IMG/VR virus record: IMGVR_UViG_3300044633_000955
Coordinates: 1-30,105 of that record
DNA: 30,105 nucleotides
DNA from: a virus
Reading direction: 5' to 3' (one strand)
The notes below the pieces were generated by a model. The model ran no database searches. It worked only from the letters and a program-made list of their open reading frames with translations, and had not been told where the DNA came from. A program made the translations under genes and the position numbers. This document shows positions 21,103 to 28,981 of this stretch, one piece after another (position 1 is the stretch's first letter; each line of letters begins with the position of its first letter).

Positions 21103-24100
21103 TTATGGGTTCAATGCAACAGCAATGGCTTGGGGTTTTGGCATTAGTCCTGGTAAATTTTGGATAGCTGTGGCAATTTCTTGCGCTGCTATAAGTTGCT
21201 GTTGCTCCATCTCAGCAGCAGCTTCCATGAGTTGTCTGATTTCTTCTTGGACATTCTTGGCTTTGCCCATCTCATCAACTCGGACTTGGAATTCTGCAGC
21301 CGATCCAGCTTGAACTGCGGATGCAAACTGCTGTGGACCGCCTAGCCCAGTGGCTTGTTTTAGTTTGGCAATGGCATTAGCACTACCAAGAGCAAAGGCC
21401 ATAGCCCCTTCTTTGGATCCATCCATCATCCCTTTAAGTTTTGCTACTTCATTTTCATACTGCTGTAGTGGTGTAATGTTATCGGCAAAGAACTTCTTCC
21501 AACCTGGTTCTTCTATCCTCATGGGCTTTTGGACTTCATCACTTAGCTTTTGCCACTGCTTATCAAATTCAGCCAGTTCCATTTCAGCTAGCTGCATCTC
21601 TTCTTCTAATGCAGTTAGCCAAGTTCCACCCCCATTGGATGCAGGTTGCATCATTTCATTAATATCATCAGGACCAAAGCCACCACCTGCCCCACTAAAT
21701 TCAGTATCCACTAATGCTTGGGCATTCTGCGCTGCCTGCCCTAAAGCATTGGCTAGGTTGTTGACCCCATCCGCTGCATTGTTTGCGCTGCCACCAATTG
21801 TTTCCACCCCTGTTGCCCAGTCGTAGACATCTGCACCAGATTGAACGATTGCCACCCCTGCATCTGCTACTGGATCGAGAACATTATTCTGAATCCATCG
21901 GGCCATGCTGTCACCCTTTTTAACGATGTCGATAGTGATGACCACCACATCTTTGGCAAAACCTAGTAACCATTTGAGGTCATCAATAAAAGGTTTTAAA
22001 TCTGCTAGCATCTGCTCTGCAGCTTTTCGAACCTGTTCAAGCATTTCATCGATGGTCATTTTTTCGGTAAAGATAATCCACTCATCCACAATGCTGGACA
22101 GATTATCCATCACCATCCCAGTGGTGGTGGAAACAAATGCGCCTATCTTTTGTAATAGTGGTTCTAGATCCTCAGCCTTTTTAAAGACTGAATCAAAGAA
22201 GTTTGTAACGGAATCACCAAGGTTGACTAATCCAAAACCCTCTAGAAGACTGGTTCCCAGTTTCTGAATCAGCACTTCAATATTATTGGTAACCCTGCTC
22301 CAGACTCCTGAAAAACTATTGGCAGATTCCTGTGCTGCTGCTGCCATGTTTGGCATTGCTGCTGCATCTTGTAAACCCACCGCTGCATCTGTAACTGATA
22401 TCAGCCCTGCTGCTACTCGCCTCTTCAATTCATCAACACTGATTCCCATCCTACTTGCCATGGCTTCAAAGATCGGGATCCCCTCTTCAGCCAGTTTTCC
22501 CAAGGCAGACATAGTTGCCACACCCTCACTAGCCATGTCAGCTAGTTTATCTGTAATCAGGGCTACAATCTTTTCGGGATTCCCTAGGGCTACACCCAGT
22601 CTGTTAAAGTCCTTGATTAAACCAGTAACTACATCGGGTCTGAATTTCATCTGGCTTAATCGGGTAGCAGCTTCACCCAATGCGTTAAAGCTGGCACTGG
22701 GGCCAGTGGTCATAATTTGTTGCAGCCCTTTGGCTATCCCTTTAAATCCGGTCAGTGCCTTAAGCCTGTTATCTAGTTCCTGAAACTTACTTCCAGAATC
22801 AATAACCTTGGCACCTAGATCAATCACAGAAGATGTGATCTTAGTTACCAGATTCAAAGCCCCATCAAAGATCTTGCTGAATGCGGATGTGAAGAATCCT
22901 ATGCCTAGCATGTCAGTGATTTTCATGCCACCTTTAGATTCTTTAGCTTTTTTCTCTTCTGGTGGTTTTCTAATTCCTAATTTTATTTCAGCATCGGACA
23001 GTTTCTTTTCAGCCTTTTCTAATGCTGATAATTCCTTGGCTAACTTGGCAGCACTGCCATCAGCTATCATCATCTGCCTAGCTTGCTGATCTAGTTTTTT
23101 ATTAAGTATGTCTGTTTCTGCAGACATTTTCTTAGCATTGGTTACATAGGCAGCCGTGTTCTTATTCTCTGGAATTGGTGGTGGCTTAATTGGAATGGGT
23201 GGGGGAATTCCCCTGGCCTTATTCTCTGCAGCAATTAACTTCTGTTCGATCTGCTCCAACCTGACCATCTCATCATGAAGCTTTTTAGTTGCCCCTGAAT
23301 CAATGTTCATCTGTCTTGCTTGCAGTTCCAAAGCCTTGGATGCTAGATCGGTCTTAGACTTCAGGTTGATTTGTTCCTGGACAAACTCAGGGGTGTTGGT
23401 ATCCACCTTGGGTGGTTCTACCACTGCGGGTGGTTCGATGATTGGAACTGGTTGATTAATACCCTTCACTTTATCTTCTGCTAATGCTAGGGCTTTTTCC
23501 TGTTCTTCTAATTTCACTAGTTCATCATGAAGGGCTTTGGTTGCGCCAGTATCTAACATCATCTGTCGAGCCTGAATCTCAAGCTTTCTAGCATTGATGT
23601 CAAGTTCTGCGTTCAATGTTTTGGTAGATGCTGCAAAGCCTATTGCCTGATCATCCACAGCAAGCATGGATGCGATTACATTTTTGTTTTCTAGGGCTAA
23701 TAGCTTTTGCTTCTGGGTGTTCAACTCAATTAGCAAGGTATTATTCTTGAATGCTGCATCAGTCTTCATCAGATTGTTTTCAAGCTCTTTATAGCCTGTC
23801 TGAAGTTTAGCAGTCTGGAATTGAAGTTCGTTTTCATCCTTCATCAACAACAGGGTTGCGCCATCGAGCAAGACCATCTGATCCACTGCAAGCTTAGCTG
23901 CTGCAGAGGTCTGTTTAAACATGGTCGCATTGATGGAACCTGATGCTGCTGCCTGTTGGAGTTGCTCGAGCGATAGCGTTACCTTTTCGGTTGCGGTGGT
24001 AACCTTAACCGCATCCATAGCTGCAGCTACACTGCTACTACCAAAGGCTTGAACTTTTGTGGATGCTGTGTCTAGGGAAGATGTGAAGCCTGAAAGATCT

Positions 24101-24144
24101 GCTGTAACACTTAGACTGGCTCTTCCTAGAGATGTATCTGCCAT
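21103..24144 (-). CDS. Tail tape measure protein
   Basis: A 1013-residue protein, the longest in the window, placed after the tail chaperones as usual. It sets tail length and helps DNA entry. The N-terminal part is coiled coil. Three copies of a module of about 60-80 residues follow (about 182-400), each with 'QARQM', a heptad-rich helix and a Pro-rich hinge ('NQPVPIIEPP', 'PPPIPIKPPP', 'RKPPEEKKAKE'). A central tape-measure domain is clear ('LAEEGIPIFEAMASRMGISVDELKRRVAAGLIS', about 551-583). Hydrophobic helices after residue 620 may be membrane-active. If tail length scales with this protein (about 1.5 angstrom per residue), the tail would be near 150 nm. Confidence 0.92.
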   Translation of the reverse strand: MADTSLGRASLSVTADLSGFTSSLDTASTKVQAFGSSSVAAAMDAVKVTTATEKVTLSLEQLQQAAASGSINATMFKQTSAAAKLAVDQMVLLDGATLLLMKDENELQFQTAKLQTGYKELENNLMKTDAAFKNNTLLIELNTQKQKLLALENKNVIASMLAVDDQAIGFAASTKTLNAELDINARKLEIQARQMMLDTGATKALHDELVKLEEQEKALALAEDKVKGINQPVPIIEPPAVVEPPKVDTNTPEFVQEQINLKSKTDLASKALELQARQMNIDSGATKKLHDEMVRLEQIEQKLIAAENKARGIPPPIPIKPPPIPENKNTAAYVTNAKKMSAETDILNKKLDQQARQMMIADGSAAKLAKELSALEKAEKKLSDAEIKLGIRKPPEEKKAKESKGGMKITDMLGIGFFTSAFSKIFDGALNLVTKITSSVIDLGAKVIDSGSKFQELDNRLKALTGFKGIAKGLQQIMTTGPSASFNALGEAATRLSQMKFRPDVVTGLIKDFNRLGVALGNPEKIVALITDKLADMASEGVATMSALGKLAEEGIPIFEAMASRMGISVDELKRRVAAGLISVTDAAVGLQDAAAMPNMAAAAQESANSFSGVWSRVTNNIEVLIQKLGTSLLEGFGLVNLGDSVTNFFDSVFKKAEDLEPLLQKIGAFVSTTTGMVMDNLSSIVDEWIIFTEKMTIDEMLEQVRKAAEQMLADLKPFIDDLKWLLGFAKDVVVITIDIVKKGDSMARWIQNNVLDPVADAGVAIVQSGADVYDWATGVETIGGSANNAADGVNNLANALGQAAQNAQALVDTEFSGAGGGFGPDDINEMMQPASNGGGTWLTALEEEMQLAEMELAEFDKQWQKLSDEVQKPMRIEEPGWKKFFADNITPLQQYENEVAKLKGMMDGSKEGAMAFALGSANAIAKLKQATGLGGPQQFASAVQAGSAAEFQVRVDEMGKAKNVQEEIRQLMEAAAEMEQQQLIAAQEIATAIQNLPGLMPKPQAIAVALNP
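22945..23601 (-). repeat. Three degenerate coding repeats in the tape measure gene
   Basis: Repeat units start near 23601, 23343 and 23106. Each encodes 'QARQM', a charged helix and a Pro-rich hinge. They have diverged at the DNA level, so the duplication is old. Changes in copy number would alter tail length in steps. Confidence 0.65.
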
Positions 24145-24147
24145 GGT

Positions 24148-24468
24148 CTAAGTCCTTTTTTTAGTAACCAGCCCACCTAACATTGCTGCTATCTGTGCGG
24201 GTGTTTGCCTTTGCTCTACCCTCTCACCCATCCAGTCAGGGATAAAATCACTTAGCTTATGTTTGCTAGTGCTAGTGCAAGCCACTTGGGTATGCTGAAC
24301 GGATCCAGCTAAGAAATCTAATCTTGCATCCCCAATGGGTTCGATCCGAGAGAAAGCCACCCACTCCATCATTTCACTGTGGCTCATCTCTTGCTCGATC
24401 TCTGACACCATCTTTTTTAAGTGGCCAGCCAATCTAAATAAAAATAATCTAGATGGGCTTTCCCTTAG
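24148..24468 (-). CDS. Tail assembly chaperone T part, made by -1 frameshift from G
   Basis: This is the T-like half of a G-GT pair of tail assembly chaperones. Read in the -1 frame from the slip site it gives 106 residues: 'LRESPSRLFLFRLAGHL' then 'MVSEIEQEMSHSEMMEWVAFSRIEPIG', matching the conserved T-family start that comes before the internal TTG at 24432. The frame is open from the slip site on, so the fusion with the 117-residue G part would be 223 residues. Such fusion proteins recruit tail tube subunits onto the tape measure and are absent from the finished virion. A separate start at TTG 24432 is unlikely because it would cut off the conserved motif. Confidence 0.85.
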   Translation of the reverse strand, partial: LRESPSRLFLFRLAGHLKKMVSEIEQEMSHSEMMEWVAFSRIEPIGDARLDFLAGSVQHTQVACTSTSKHKLSDFIPDWMGERVEQRQTPAQIAAMLGGLVTKKRT

Positions 24469-24474
24469 TTTTTT
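24427..24474 (-). promoter_or_regulatory. -1 ribosomal frameshift signal
   Basis: On the minus strand the heptamer A AAA AAC (24468-24474) is in the G reading frame just before its TAA stop. After an eight-base spacer a hairpin begins: AGCC, one mismatch, ATCTA pairing with TAGAT, one mismatch, GGCT (24427-24459). Slip heptamer, spacer and hairpin are the three parts of a classical -1 signal. Confidence 0.85.
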
Positions 24475-24818
24475 TCCGCATCCTCTACTGCACCTGCACC
24501 AATACGATTTATTTTCAAGATCGCATCAAAGATCTTTTCCAAGATCGTTGCAGGTAACACATTCACTTCTGAAATATCAGCCTCAGTGAATAAGGCTTTG
24601 CCCTGTTCATCGCAGCACCCTTTAATGAGCATCCTTGCTCTAAGGTTGTCAGGGGTTTTATTCTTGACTCGTGCTGCGTTGAATTCGTTGTCTATGCTGT
24701 CTCGTTCACCAACTGTCAGACTTCTGACCCAGACAGATCCTTCCCACTCGGGTACCAAAACCTCTTGCCTGGGCAAGTTGTCTTTTTTTGCAAGGATCTG
24801 TGATCGTGATAAAGCCAT
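24465..24818 (-). CDS. Tail assembly chaperone G part
   Basis: A 117-residue protein with the usual start of siphovirus tail chaperones ('LSRSQILAKKDNLPRQEVLVPEWEGSVWVRSLTVGERDSID'). It binds tail proteins during assembly, alone or as part of the G-T fusion. It lies between the tail tube and the tape measure genes, the conserved place. It ends 'AEKN' at the slippery heptamer, so most ribosomes should terminate here and a minority continue into the T frame. ATG 24818 follows the tail tube gene by 15 bases. Confidence 0.85.
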   Translation of the reverse strand: MALSRSQILAKKDNLPRQEVLVPEWEGSVWVRSLTVGERDSIDNEFNAARVKNKTPDNLRARMLIKGCCDEQGKALFTEADISEVNVLPATILEKIFDAILKINRIGAGAVEDAEKN

Positions 24819-24833
24819 AACAAAAGACTCCTA

Positions 24834-25229
24834 TTAGTCTGGATAACAAATACCCGAGACTTTAACAGTGAAAGTACACTTGATCAGTTCATCACCCACA
24901 GCAATGGAACTAATGCCCCTGCTTGTGATAAATCCATTAACAGTAATCGAAAGGGTAATAGGTGCAGGAATGGCTATGACAAAAGCAGATTCCGTTCTAG
25001 CCACTGCTATTGCATTAAGTGCAGCAAAATTTGTTGCGTCTAGATTGCACTCAAAGGTCATTTCCCCTGCATCCTCTAACCCAGCTATAAACTCATGAGC
25101 TTGATTAGCTGTGCTTAAGTTCGTTACTTGGATCGAACCTATTTTGCTAACTGGTGGAGTTATAGAAATAACTTCAGCAACAGCAGTGCCAGCAGTAAGG
25201 GTAACACCATAAGTCGATTGAACTGCCAT
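24834..25229 (-). CDS. Major tail tube protein
   Basis: A 131-residue protein starting 'MAVQSTYGVTLTAGTAVAEVISITPP' and beta-rich to the end, as expected for a siphovirus tail tube subunit. The pattern 'AHEFIAGLEDAGEMTFECNLD' and 'TFTVKVSGI' is typical of these proteins. Its position between the DUF3168-like completion protein and the tail chaperones is the standard one. I chose ATG 25229 because GGAGG lies eight bases upstream; a start at 25244 would overlap the previous gene and ignore that site. Confidence 0.85.
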   Translation of the reverse strand: MAVQSTYGVTLTAGTAVAEVISITPPVSKIGSIQVTNLSTANQAHEFIAGLEDAGEMTFECNLDATNFAALNAIAVARTESAFVIAIPAPITLSITVNGFITSRGISSIAVGDELIKCTFTVKVSGICYPD

Positions 25230-25233
25230 AATT

Positions 25234-25656
25234 CTAGCCTCCAAAAAAGTCGGTTACAGTTTCAGTAAATAAGACCACCACATCAATCGTTGCTCGGTGG
25301 ATCCCAGTATCTTTTGCAGATTCCAGATCCCACCCCACATCCTCAGAATCTAATCTGGACTGATGGATGTAAGTGGTGTTCCAGTTTCCCTGAAACCCAT
25401 CTACCCTTAGTCTAATTGATTCTACTATCGATTCGCAAACTGTACGGCTTGCAGCAAAAATGTCACAAGTTATCCTTGCAGTGCAAACACCAGTAGCCCC
25501 ACGCAAAGTCATCTGCCTATCCACAGAAGTTTTTTCATAAACCAAAAGTGGTAGCGTTGCATTCTGCGGGCTGGCATCTGGATAGATCCTCGTTCCCAGC
25601 AGTGCTGTGATGGATCCTTCACCTGTCATGTATGAATAGAAATCGGATTCAATCAT
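25234..25656 (-). CDS. Tail completion protein (DUF3168, gp17-like)
   Basis: A 140-residue protein with the DUF3168 pattern: an N-terminal 'ITALLGTRIYPDASPQNATLPLLVYEK', 'CTARITCDIFAAS', 'VESIRLRVDG' and a last strand 'RATIDVVVLF'. The family joins the tail tube to the head-tail connector. It overlaps the gp10-like gene by four bases (ATGA) and is followed by the tail tube gene, the usual order. Confidence 0.9.
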   Translation of the reverse strand: MIESDFYSYMTGEGSITALLGTRIYPDASPQNATLPLLVYEKTSVDRQMTLRGATGVCTARITCDIFAASRTVCESIVESIRLRVDGFQGNWNTTYIHQSRLDSEDVGWDLESAKDTGIHRATIDVVVLFTETVTDFFGG

Positions 25657-26240
25657 TTCTTTACCCCTATTTTAGAGATAATTTCAGCCATCTTTTCTGA
25701 GAATCTACTAAATATTTGTGATCCAGCAGCAGCAAGTGCAGTTTTCATGAACGGTTTTGCCGTTGCACCAGGGTGCTGCCAGCTTTTAAATCTGCCAGGC
25801 ATAACTGGACCCACAAAACTTTTGTTCTTTTCTTTGCGTCTTGGTGAAACTGTGTGCGGTGCTGCCCCTCTTTCAACAAGATGAGCATATCTAAATGGCT
25901 CAATTTTAAGACCGTTTTTTAATGTGATGGAAGTGCCAAACTTTGGACCCACTAGTCCTAATATTTTCTTTTTACTTCCCCTGCCAAACTTTTTAGCCTT
26001 CACTGCAATAGACTTCCTTAATAGGCCAGTCCTGCCAGACTTATTTTTATTGCTTCTTTGTTTTGGTGCATTAGCTTTCACTTGCTTCTGCAGGGGCTGC
26101 AAAGCAAAGCGCATGGCACTAACTAACTTTCCATCACTCTTCCCACCTGTTAAATCTTTGAAGGTCTGCAACAGGGCATCTAAGCCTTCAATAGAAACCT
26201 TGCCCTTCTTAATCAAAAGTGATTTATCTAATTTCCCCAT
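25653..26240 (-). CDS. HK97 gp10-like tail component
   Basis: A 195-residue, strongly basic protein of the HK97 gp10 family, which acts in head-tail joining or tail completion. Family features are 'EGLDALLQTFKDL', 'PLQKQVKANAPKQ', 'GRTGLLRKSIAVK', 'RYAHLVERGAAPHTV' and 'GATAKPFMKTALAA'. It is longer than usual because of Lys/Arg-rich inserts ('KAKKFGRGSKKKI', 'SPRRKEKNKSFV'). Start ATG 26240 overlaps the upstream stop. Confidence 0.9.
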   Translation of the reverse strand: MGKLDKSLLIKKGKVSIEGLDALLQTFKDLTGGKSDGKLVSAMRFALQPLQKQVKANAPKQRSNKNKSGRTGLLRKSIAVKAKKFGRGSKKKILGLVGPKFGTSITLKNGLKIEPFRYAHLVERGAAPHTVSPRRKEKNKSFVGPVMPGRFKSWQHPGATAKPFMKTALAAAGSQIFSRFSEKMAEIISKIGVKK

Positions 26241-26560
26241 TAGCTCACCGCCTCTACGCAGTCCACCTGCAAAGTGTGGTTGCCTTCATCCACATTAATG
26301 ATGGATGCAATATCAAAGATTCTTGCATCCATTTTGATCCGGTGCCCATGCTCTAAACCATCAAACCATCTAAGGGTTATCCGGTGGGAAAGTTCGGGTC
26401 TAACCGATTTTGCATAGAATCCTTCTCTGGATGTGAGTGGGATTATTCCTGCCCACCTTGTTTGGGATGTGGTCCAACTCATCACAGGTTGCCCCATGGC
26501 ATCGCTAGTTGATGTCTGTGTCTGAATCTCCACCCTGTATTGCAATAGACCTGGTCGCAT
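26240..26560 (-). CDS. Head closure protein (SPP1 gp16-like)
   Basis: A 106-residue head-tail joining protein. It begins 'LLQYRVEIQTQTSTSDAMGQPVMSW' and continues 'RWAGIIPLTSREGFYA', 'ELSHRITLRWFDGLEHGHRIKMDARIFDIASIINVDE', the pattern of the Phage_H_T_join family. It closes the capsid channel below the connector. It overlaps both neighbours by one base (TAATG type), in the standard head-tail module. Confidence 0.92.
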   Translation of the reverse strand: MRPGLLQYRVEIQTQTSTSDAMGQPVMSWTTSQTRWAGIIPLTSREGFYAKSVRPELSHRITLRWFDGLEHGHRIKMDARIFDIASIINVDEGNHTLQVDCVEAVS

Positions 26561-27135
26561 TAGTGGTAGATCCCTGTGGTGTAGATCGTGACGATTGAAG
26601 CCACTGCCATTGGAACTTCTTTAAGATCAGTATCTGTGACCGCTGATCGGTTTTCATATAGATGACACACATAGAATAACATTCCAGATTTCAATAATTT
26701 AGGAACCAATTCTGCCGTACTGTAGCCAGTGGTGTAACTAACCTGCACAGCGTTCACCACTTCTGCGGTTGCTGGCCATGACTGATTAAAAGCTGGTGTG
26801 ATTCTCGCTGGGTTAGACACTAGGTCTTCTATCCAGTTAGCCAAAGTCTGTGTATTGTTTTGGGTGTCTGCGTAGCTGATATCTTCTACAGACTGGACTG
26901 GTCCTCTTGGCAGATAAACAATGTCATCGAAAGAATCCAAGGCCAGCAAGACTTCCTGACTGGCTATGGATATTTCGCACTGACTTTCAAAAAACATCCT
27001 TGCACTGGTGATGCAGCTATTTAAAAGCGCATCATCATAATTGCCATCAATCCTTAGATGGCTTTTTACTTCTGACAATGTCAGAGGTTCGGTTGTCGGT
27101 GGTGTCACTACCTGAATTCTGCCCTTGATTTCCAT
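26560..27135 (-). CDS. Head-tail connector (gp6-like)
   Basis: A 191-residue protein of the gp6-like connector family, the ring that docks under the portal. The family start 'VVTPPTTEPLTLSEVKSHLRIDGNYDDALL' and 'SARMFFESQCEISIASQEVLLALD' are clear, followed by 'LPRGPVQSVEDISYAD' and 'VQVSYTTGYS'. The first 30 codons overlap the upstream gene by 89 bases in another frame. The start at ATG 27135 is needed to keep the family N-terminus. Confidence 0.92.
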   Translation of the reverse strand: MEIKGRIQVVTPPTTEPLTLSEVKSHLRIDGNYDDALLNSCITSARMFFESQCEISIASQEVLLALDSFDDIVYLPRGPVQSVEDISYADTQNNTQTLANWIEDLVSNPARITPAFNQSWPATAEVVNAVQVSYTTGYSTAELVPKLLKSGMLFYVCHLYENRSAVTDTDLKEVPMAVASIVTIYTTGIYH

Positions 27136-27313
27136 GATCTCTTACCTCAGGTATGACTTTGGAACTGGCCTTTTCTTTAGCTGCTGGTGTGGCAGGAGTG
27201 GCATAACCAATCCTGCACCATTCAGCACCTACATCGTCAGGCACATCTATGATTAGGCCAGCGTTGGTGTCTTCCCAAGCACTGGCCACACTGATTATCA
27301 TTTTTATTTTCAT
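27047..27313 (-). CDS. Small protein after the capsid gene
   Basis: An 88-residue protein in the slot between capsid and connector genes. The first 50 residues ('MIISVASAWEDTNAGLIIDVPDDVGAEWCRIGYATP') are conserved-looking and recall a small family found at this place in phages; the rest is low complexity ('GNQGQNSGSDTTDNRTSD') and overlaps the connector gene for 89 bases in a different frame. The start ATG overlaps the capsid stop as TAATG. It may be a capsid accessory protein, which is a guess from position. Confidence 0.6.
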   Translation of the reverse strand: MKIKMIISVASAWEDTNAGLIIDVPDDVGAEWCRIGYATPATPAAKEKASSKVIPEVRDHGNQGQNSGSDTTDNRTSDIVRSKKPSKD

Positions 27314-28638
27314 TAGCTTGCTGCCATTAATAGGGACCAGATTGGGTTATAGGTGGTAGTGTTCCCAGTAAGGACACAACCATCAAACCTACTGAACGCT
27401 ACCCAGCCGATTTGAGCAAGTGCTGCATAGGTTTCATTTTGGCGAACCAAAGTGAGACCACCAGAACCTACTACAGTTCGGACCGTGTAAGATGACAGAT
27501 CACCAAAGATGATAGGCTTAGTTGCAGCAGCAGCAGATACCATGTTGTTGTTTAAGACAACAGGATAGCCAAGGATGGTAGGAAGTCGGCCAGATGCATC
27601 AACATAGTTAGAAACCAAGATCGGCCTTCCAGCAGTATCAAGGATAGATGCAATCTGATTCATGGTGGTTGAGTTCATCATGAATGCACATTTAGGGCTA
27701 GCCCTGTGTGCTGGATCAACATTACCAATCAAGGTCATGATGTTGGCCACAGTGATTGCAGTGGTACTAGCAACAGCAGTTGAAGGGTTTGCACCTACTA
27801 CTATGCCAGTTGGCTGGGAACTTCCTGTGCCTACGCTCATGTGATTTTCAGTAATTCTCCCCAATCGTGTGCCTGCCACTTTTGCTACAAGGCTTTCAAT
27901 GTCAATCAAAGAATCTTCAAACAATTCATAGGAAGTCAGAATCTGTTTGGAAGAATACTTATAAGCATTAAGGGTCTTGGTTGCAGTGGTGAAAGCAGTT
28001 TGGGCTGATGCACTATTTTCACCTAAGAGTTCACCAGTCACACCAGTTTCATCAAGCAATGGGAAATTAAGTGCAGATCCAGTGCTGGTGCTGATAACAG
28101 TAGCAACTTGCATAACTGAGTTATAATCTCTCAAGGCTTCTGTGAGGGTGTCATAAAAACCAGAGTTAGTGAGTGCGCCACCGATGCCAGCAGAGCCAAT
28201 GCCCTGGGCAGCTCGGGTAGCTCCAAGATCAAGGGTATTGCTGTTGAGGTCCAAACCAGTTTCATTAGCAGCAGCAGCGAATTCATTTCTGAATGCAGGT
28301 GTGCCTTTGGTGAACCAACCACGCAGAGCATTGGACTGATTAGCTTTTGCTTTGCGGTCTGACACATCAGCGACAAAGTGGGGTGCTGAAATCGGTGCAG
28401 ACTTTCTTACACTGCGTTTGACGGATTCAAGCTTTTCTGAATTCTGTTGCATGGATGCAGAACCAGCAGCAGCATCTTCAAGCACTGCAAGTCGAACATC
28501 GATATCTGCTACGGATGCAGCAAGATTATCAAAGGAAGTTTGTTCCTCTGGGGTCAATGCCCTAGCTGCCAAAGTTTCCATCGAGTTTACTTTCTCGATG
28601 CGATCAAGCTGCAAGGCTTTGATTTCTGAAATACTCAT
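27313..28638 (-). CDS. Major capsid protein, HK97 fold
   Basis: This 441-residue protein builds the icosahedral head. The first 80-130 residues form a helical delta (scaffold) domain ('LAARALTPEEQTSFDNLAASVADIDVRLAVLED'), likely removed by the nearby protease. The HK97 core follows: 'GWFTKGTPAFRNEF', 'NFPLLDETGVTGELLGENSA', 'YKYSSKQILTSYELFEDSLIDIESLVA', 'HMSVGTGSSQPTGIV', 'CAFMMNSTTMNQIASILDTAGRPI', 'GYPVVLNNNM' and 'IIFGDLSSYTVR'. Length and order match the family. It has its own promoter and a structured leader upstream, which suits the large amount needed. ATG 28638 has AAGGA about ten bases upstream. Confidence 0.97.
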   Translation of the reverse strand: MSISEIKALQLDRIEKVNSMETLAARALTPEEQTSFDNLAASVADIDVRLAVLEDAAAGSASMQQNSEKLESVKRSVRKSAPISAPHFVADVSDRKAKANQSNALRGWFTKGTPAFRNEFAAAANETGLDLNSNTLDLGATRAAQGIGSAGIGGALTNSGFYDTLTEALRDYNSVMQVATVISTSTGSALNFPLLDETGVTGELLGENSASAQTAFTTATKTLNAYKYSSKQILTSYELFEDSLIDIESLVAKVAGTRLGRITENHMSVGTGSSQPTGIVVGANPSTAVASTTAITVANIMTLIGNVDPAHRASPKCAFMMNSTTMNQIASILDTAGRPILVSNYVDASGRLPTILGYPVVLNNNMVSAAAATKPIIFGDLSSYTVRTVVGSGGLTLVRQNETYAALAQIGWVAFSRFDGCVLTGNTTTYNPIWSLLMAAS

Positions 28639-28648
28639 AGGTATTTTT

Positions 28649-28724
28649 CCTTGAAAAAGAGTTCTTCAAGGTGCCCGCATACGCAGTGGCACCATGCCGG
28701 AATGCTCCGGTGGCCACCATGCGT
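28649..28724 (-). promoter_or_regulatory. Structured leader of the capsid mRNA
   Basis: Two hairpins fill the leader. The larger (28681-28724) stacks ACGCA/TGCGT, GTGGC/GCCAC and CCGGA/TCCGG stems with a four-base loop. The smaller (28649-28671) pairs CCTTGAA with TTCAAGG over a nine-base loop, and its downstream arm contains the AAGG of the ribosome binding site. Translation of capsid is therefore likely to be limited until this hairpin opens. Confidence 0.65.
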
Positions 28725-28745
28725 AAATACTGCAAGGCTTCCCCC

Positions 28746-28773
28746 ATTTTTACATGGGTTGGAAATGTGTCAA
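28746..28773 (-). promoter_or_regulatory. Candidate capsid promoter
   Basis: A perfect -35 box TTGACA (28768-28773) and a weak -10 box AAAAAT (28746-28751) stand 16 bases apart on the minus strand, about 100 bp before the capsid start and downstream of the terminator at 28933-28964. The terminator makes a separate promoter for the capsid gene necessary. Confidence 0.5.
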
Positions 28774-28932
28774 ATCGTATGGAATGAAGGAAAAGACCGC
28801 ATGGCGAATGGCTTGTTTAATAGGCTTTTGCCTTTTGATCCTGAAACAGATTTCGTGATCAAATCAGTAGTCCAGCAAAGTGAACTAAGGATGTGGCTTA
28901 GTTAAGGGAAATGGCTTTGCGTGAACTAAGAA

Positions 28933-28964
28933 CAAAAAAAGCCCCTAGGGATTAGCTAGGGGCT
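28933..28964 (-). terminator. Rho-independent terminator before the capsid gene
   Basis: A perfect 9-bp stem (AGCCCCTAG/CTAGGGGCT, 28940-28948 with 28956-28964) with a seven-base loop is followed by seven T on the minus strand. It lies 17 bases after the small membrane protein gene. Between it and the capsid gene (28639-28932) I see no gene. Confidence 0.92.
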
Positions 28965-28981
28965 GATGAATGTGGTGGGGC

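Noticed and set aside
21125-23089. Plus-strand frames of up to 165 codons opposite the tape measure gene
   Set aside because: They are antisense shadows of an Ala- and Lys-rich coding sequence, with Ser/Pro/Leu-rich products and no family match.
28651-28905. 84-codon plus-strand reading frame in the gap before the capsid gene
   Set aside because: It would be the only plus-strand gene, has no ribosome binding site that I can see, and covers the hairpins and promoter of the capsid leader on the other strand.
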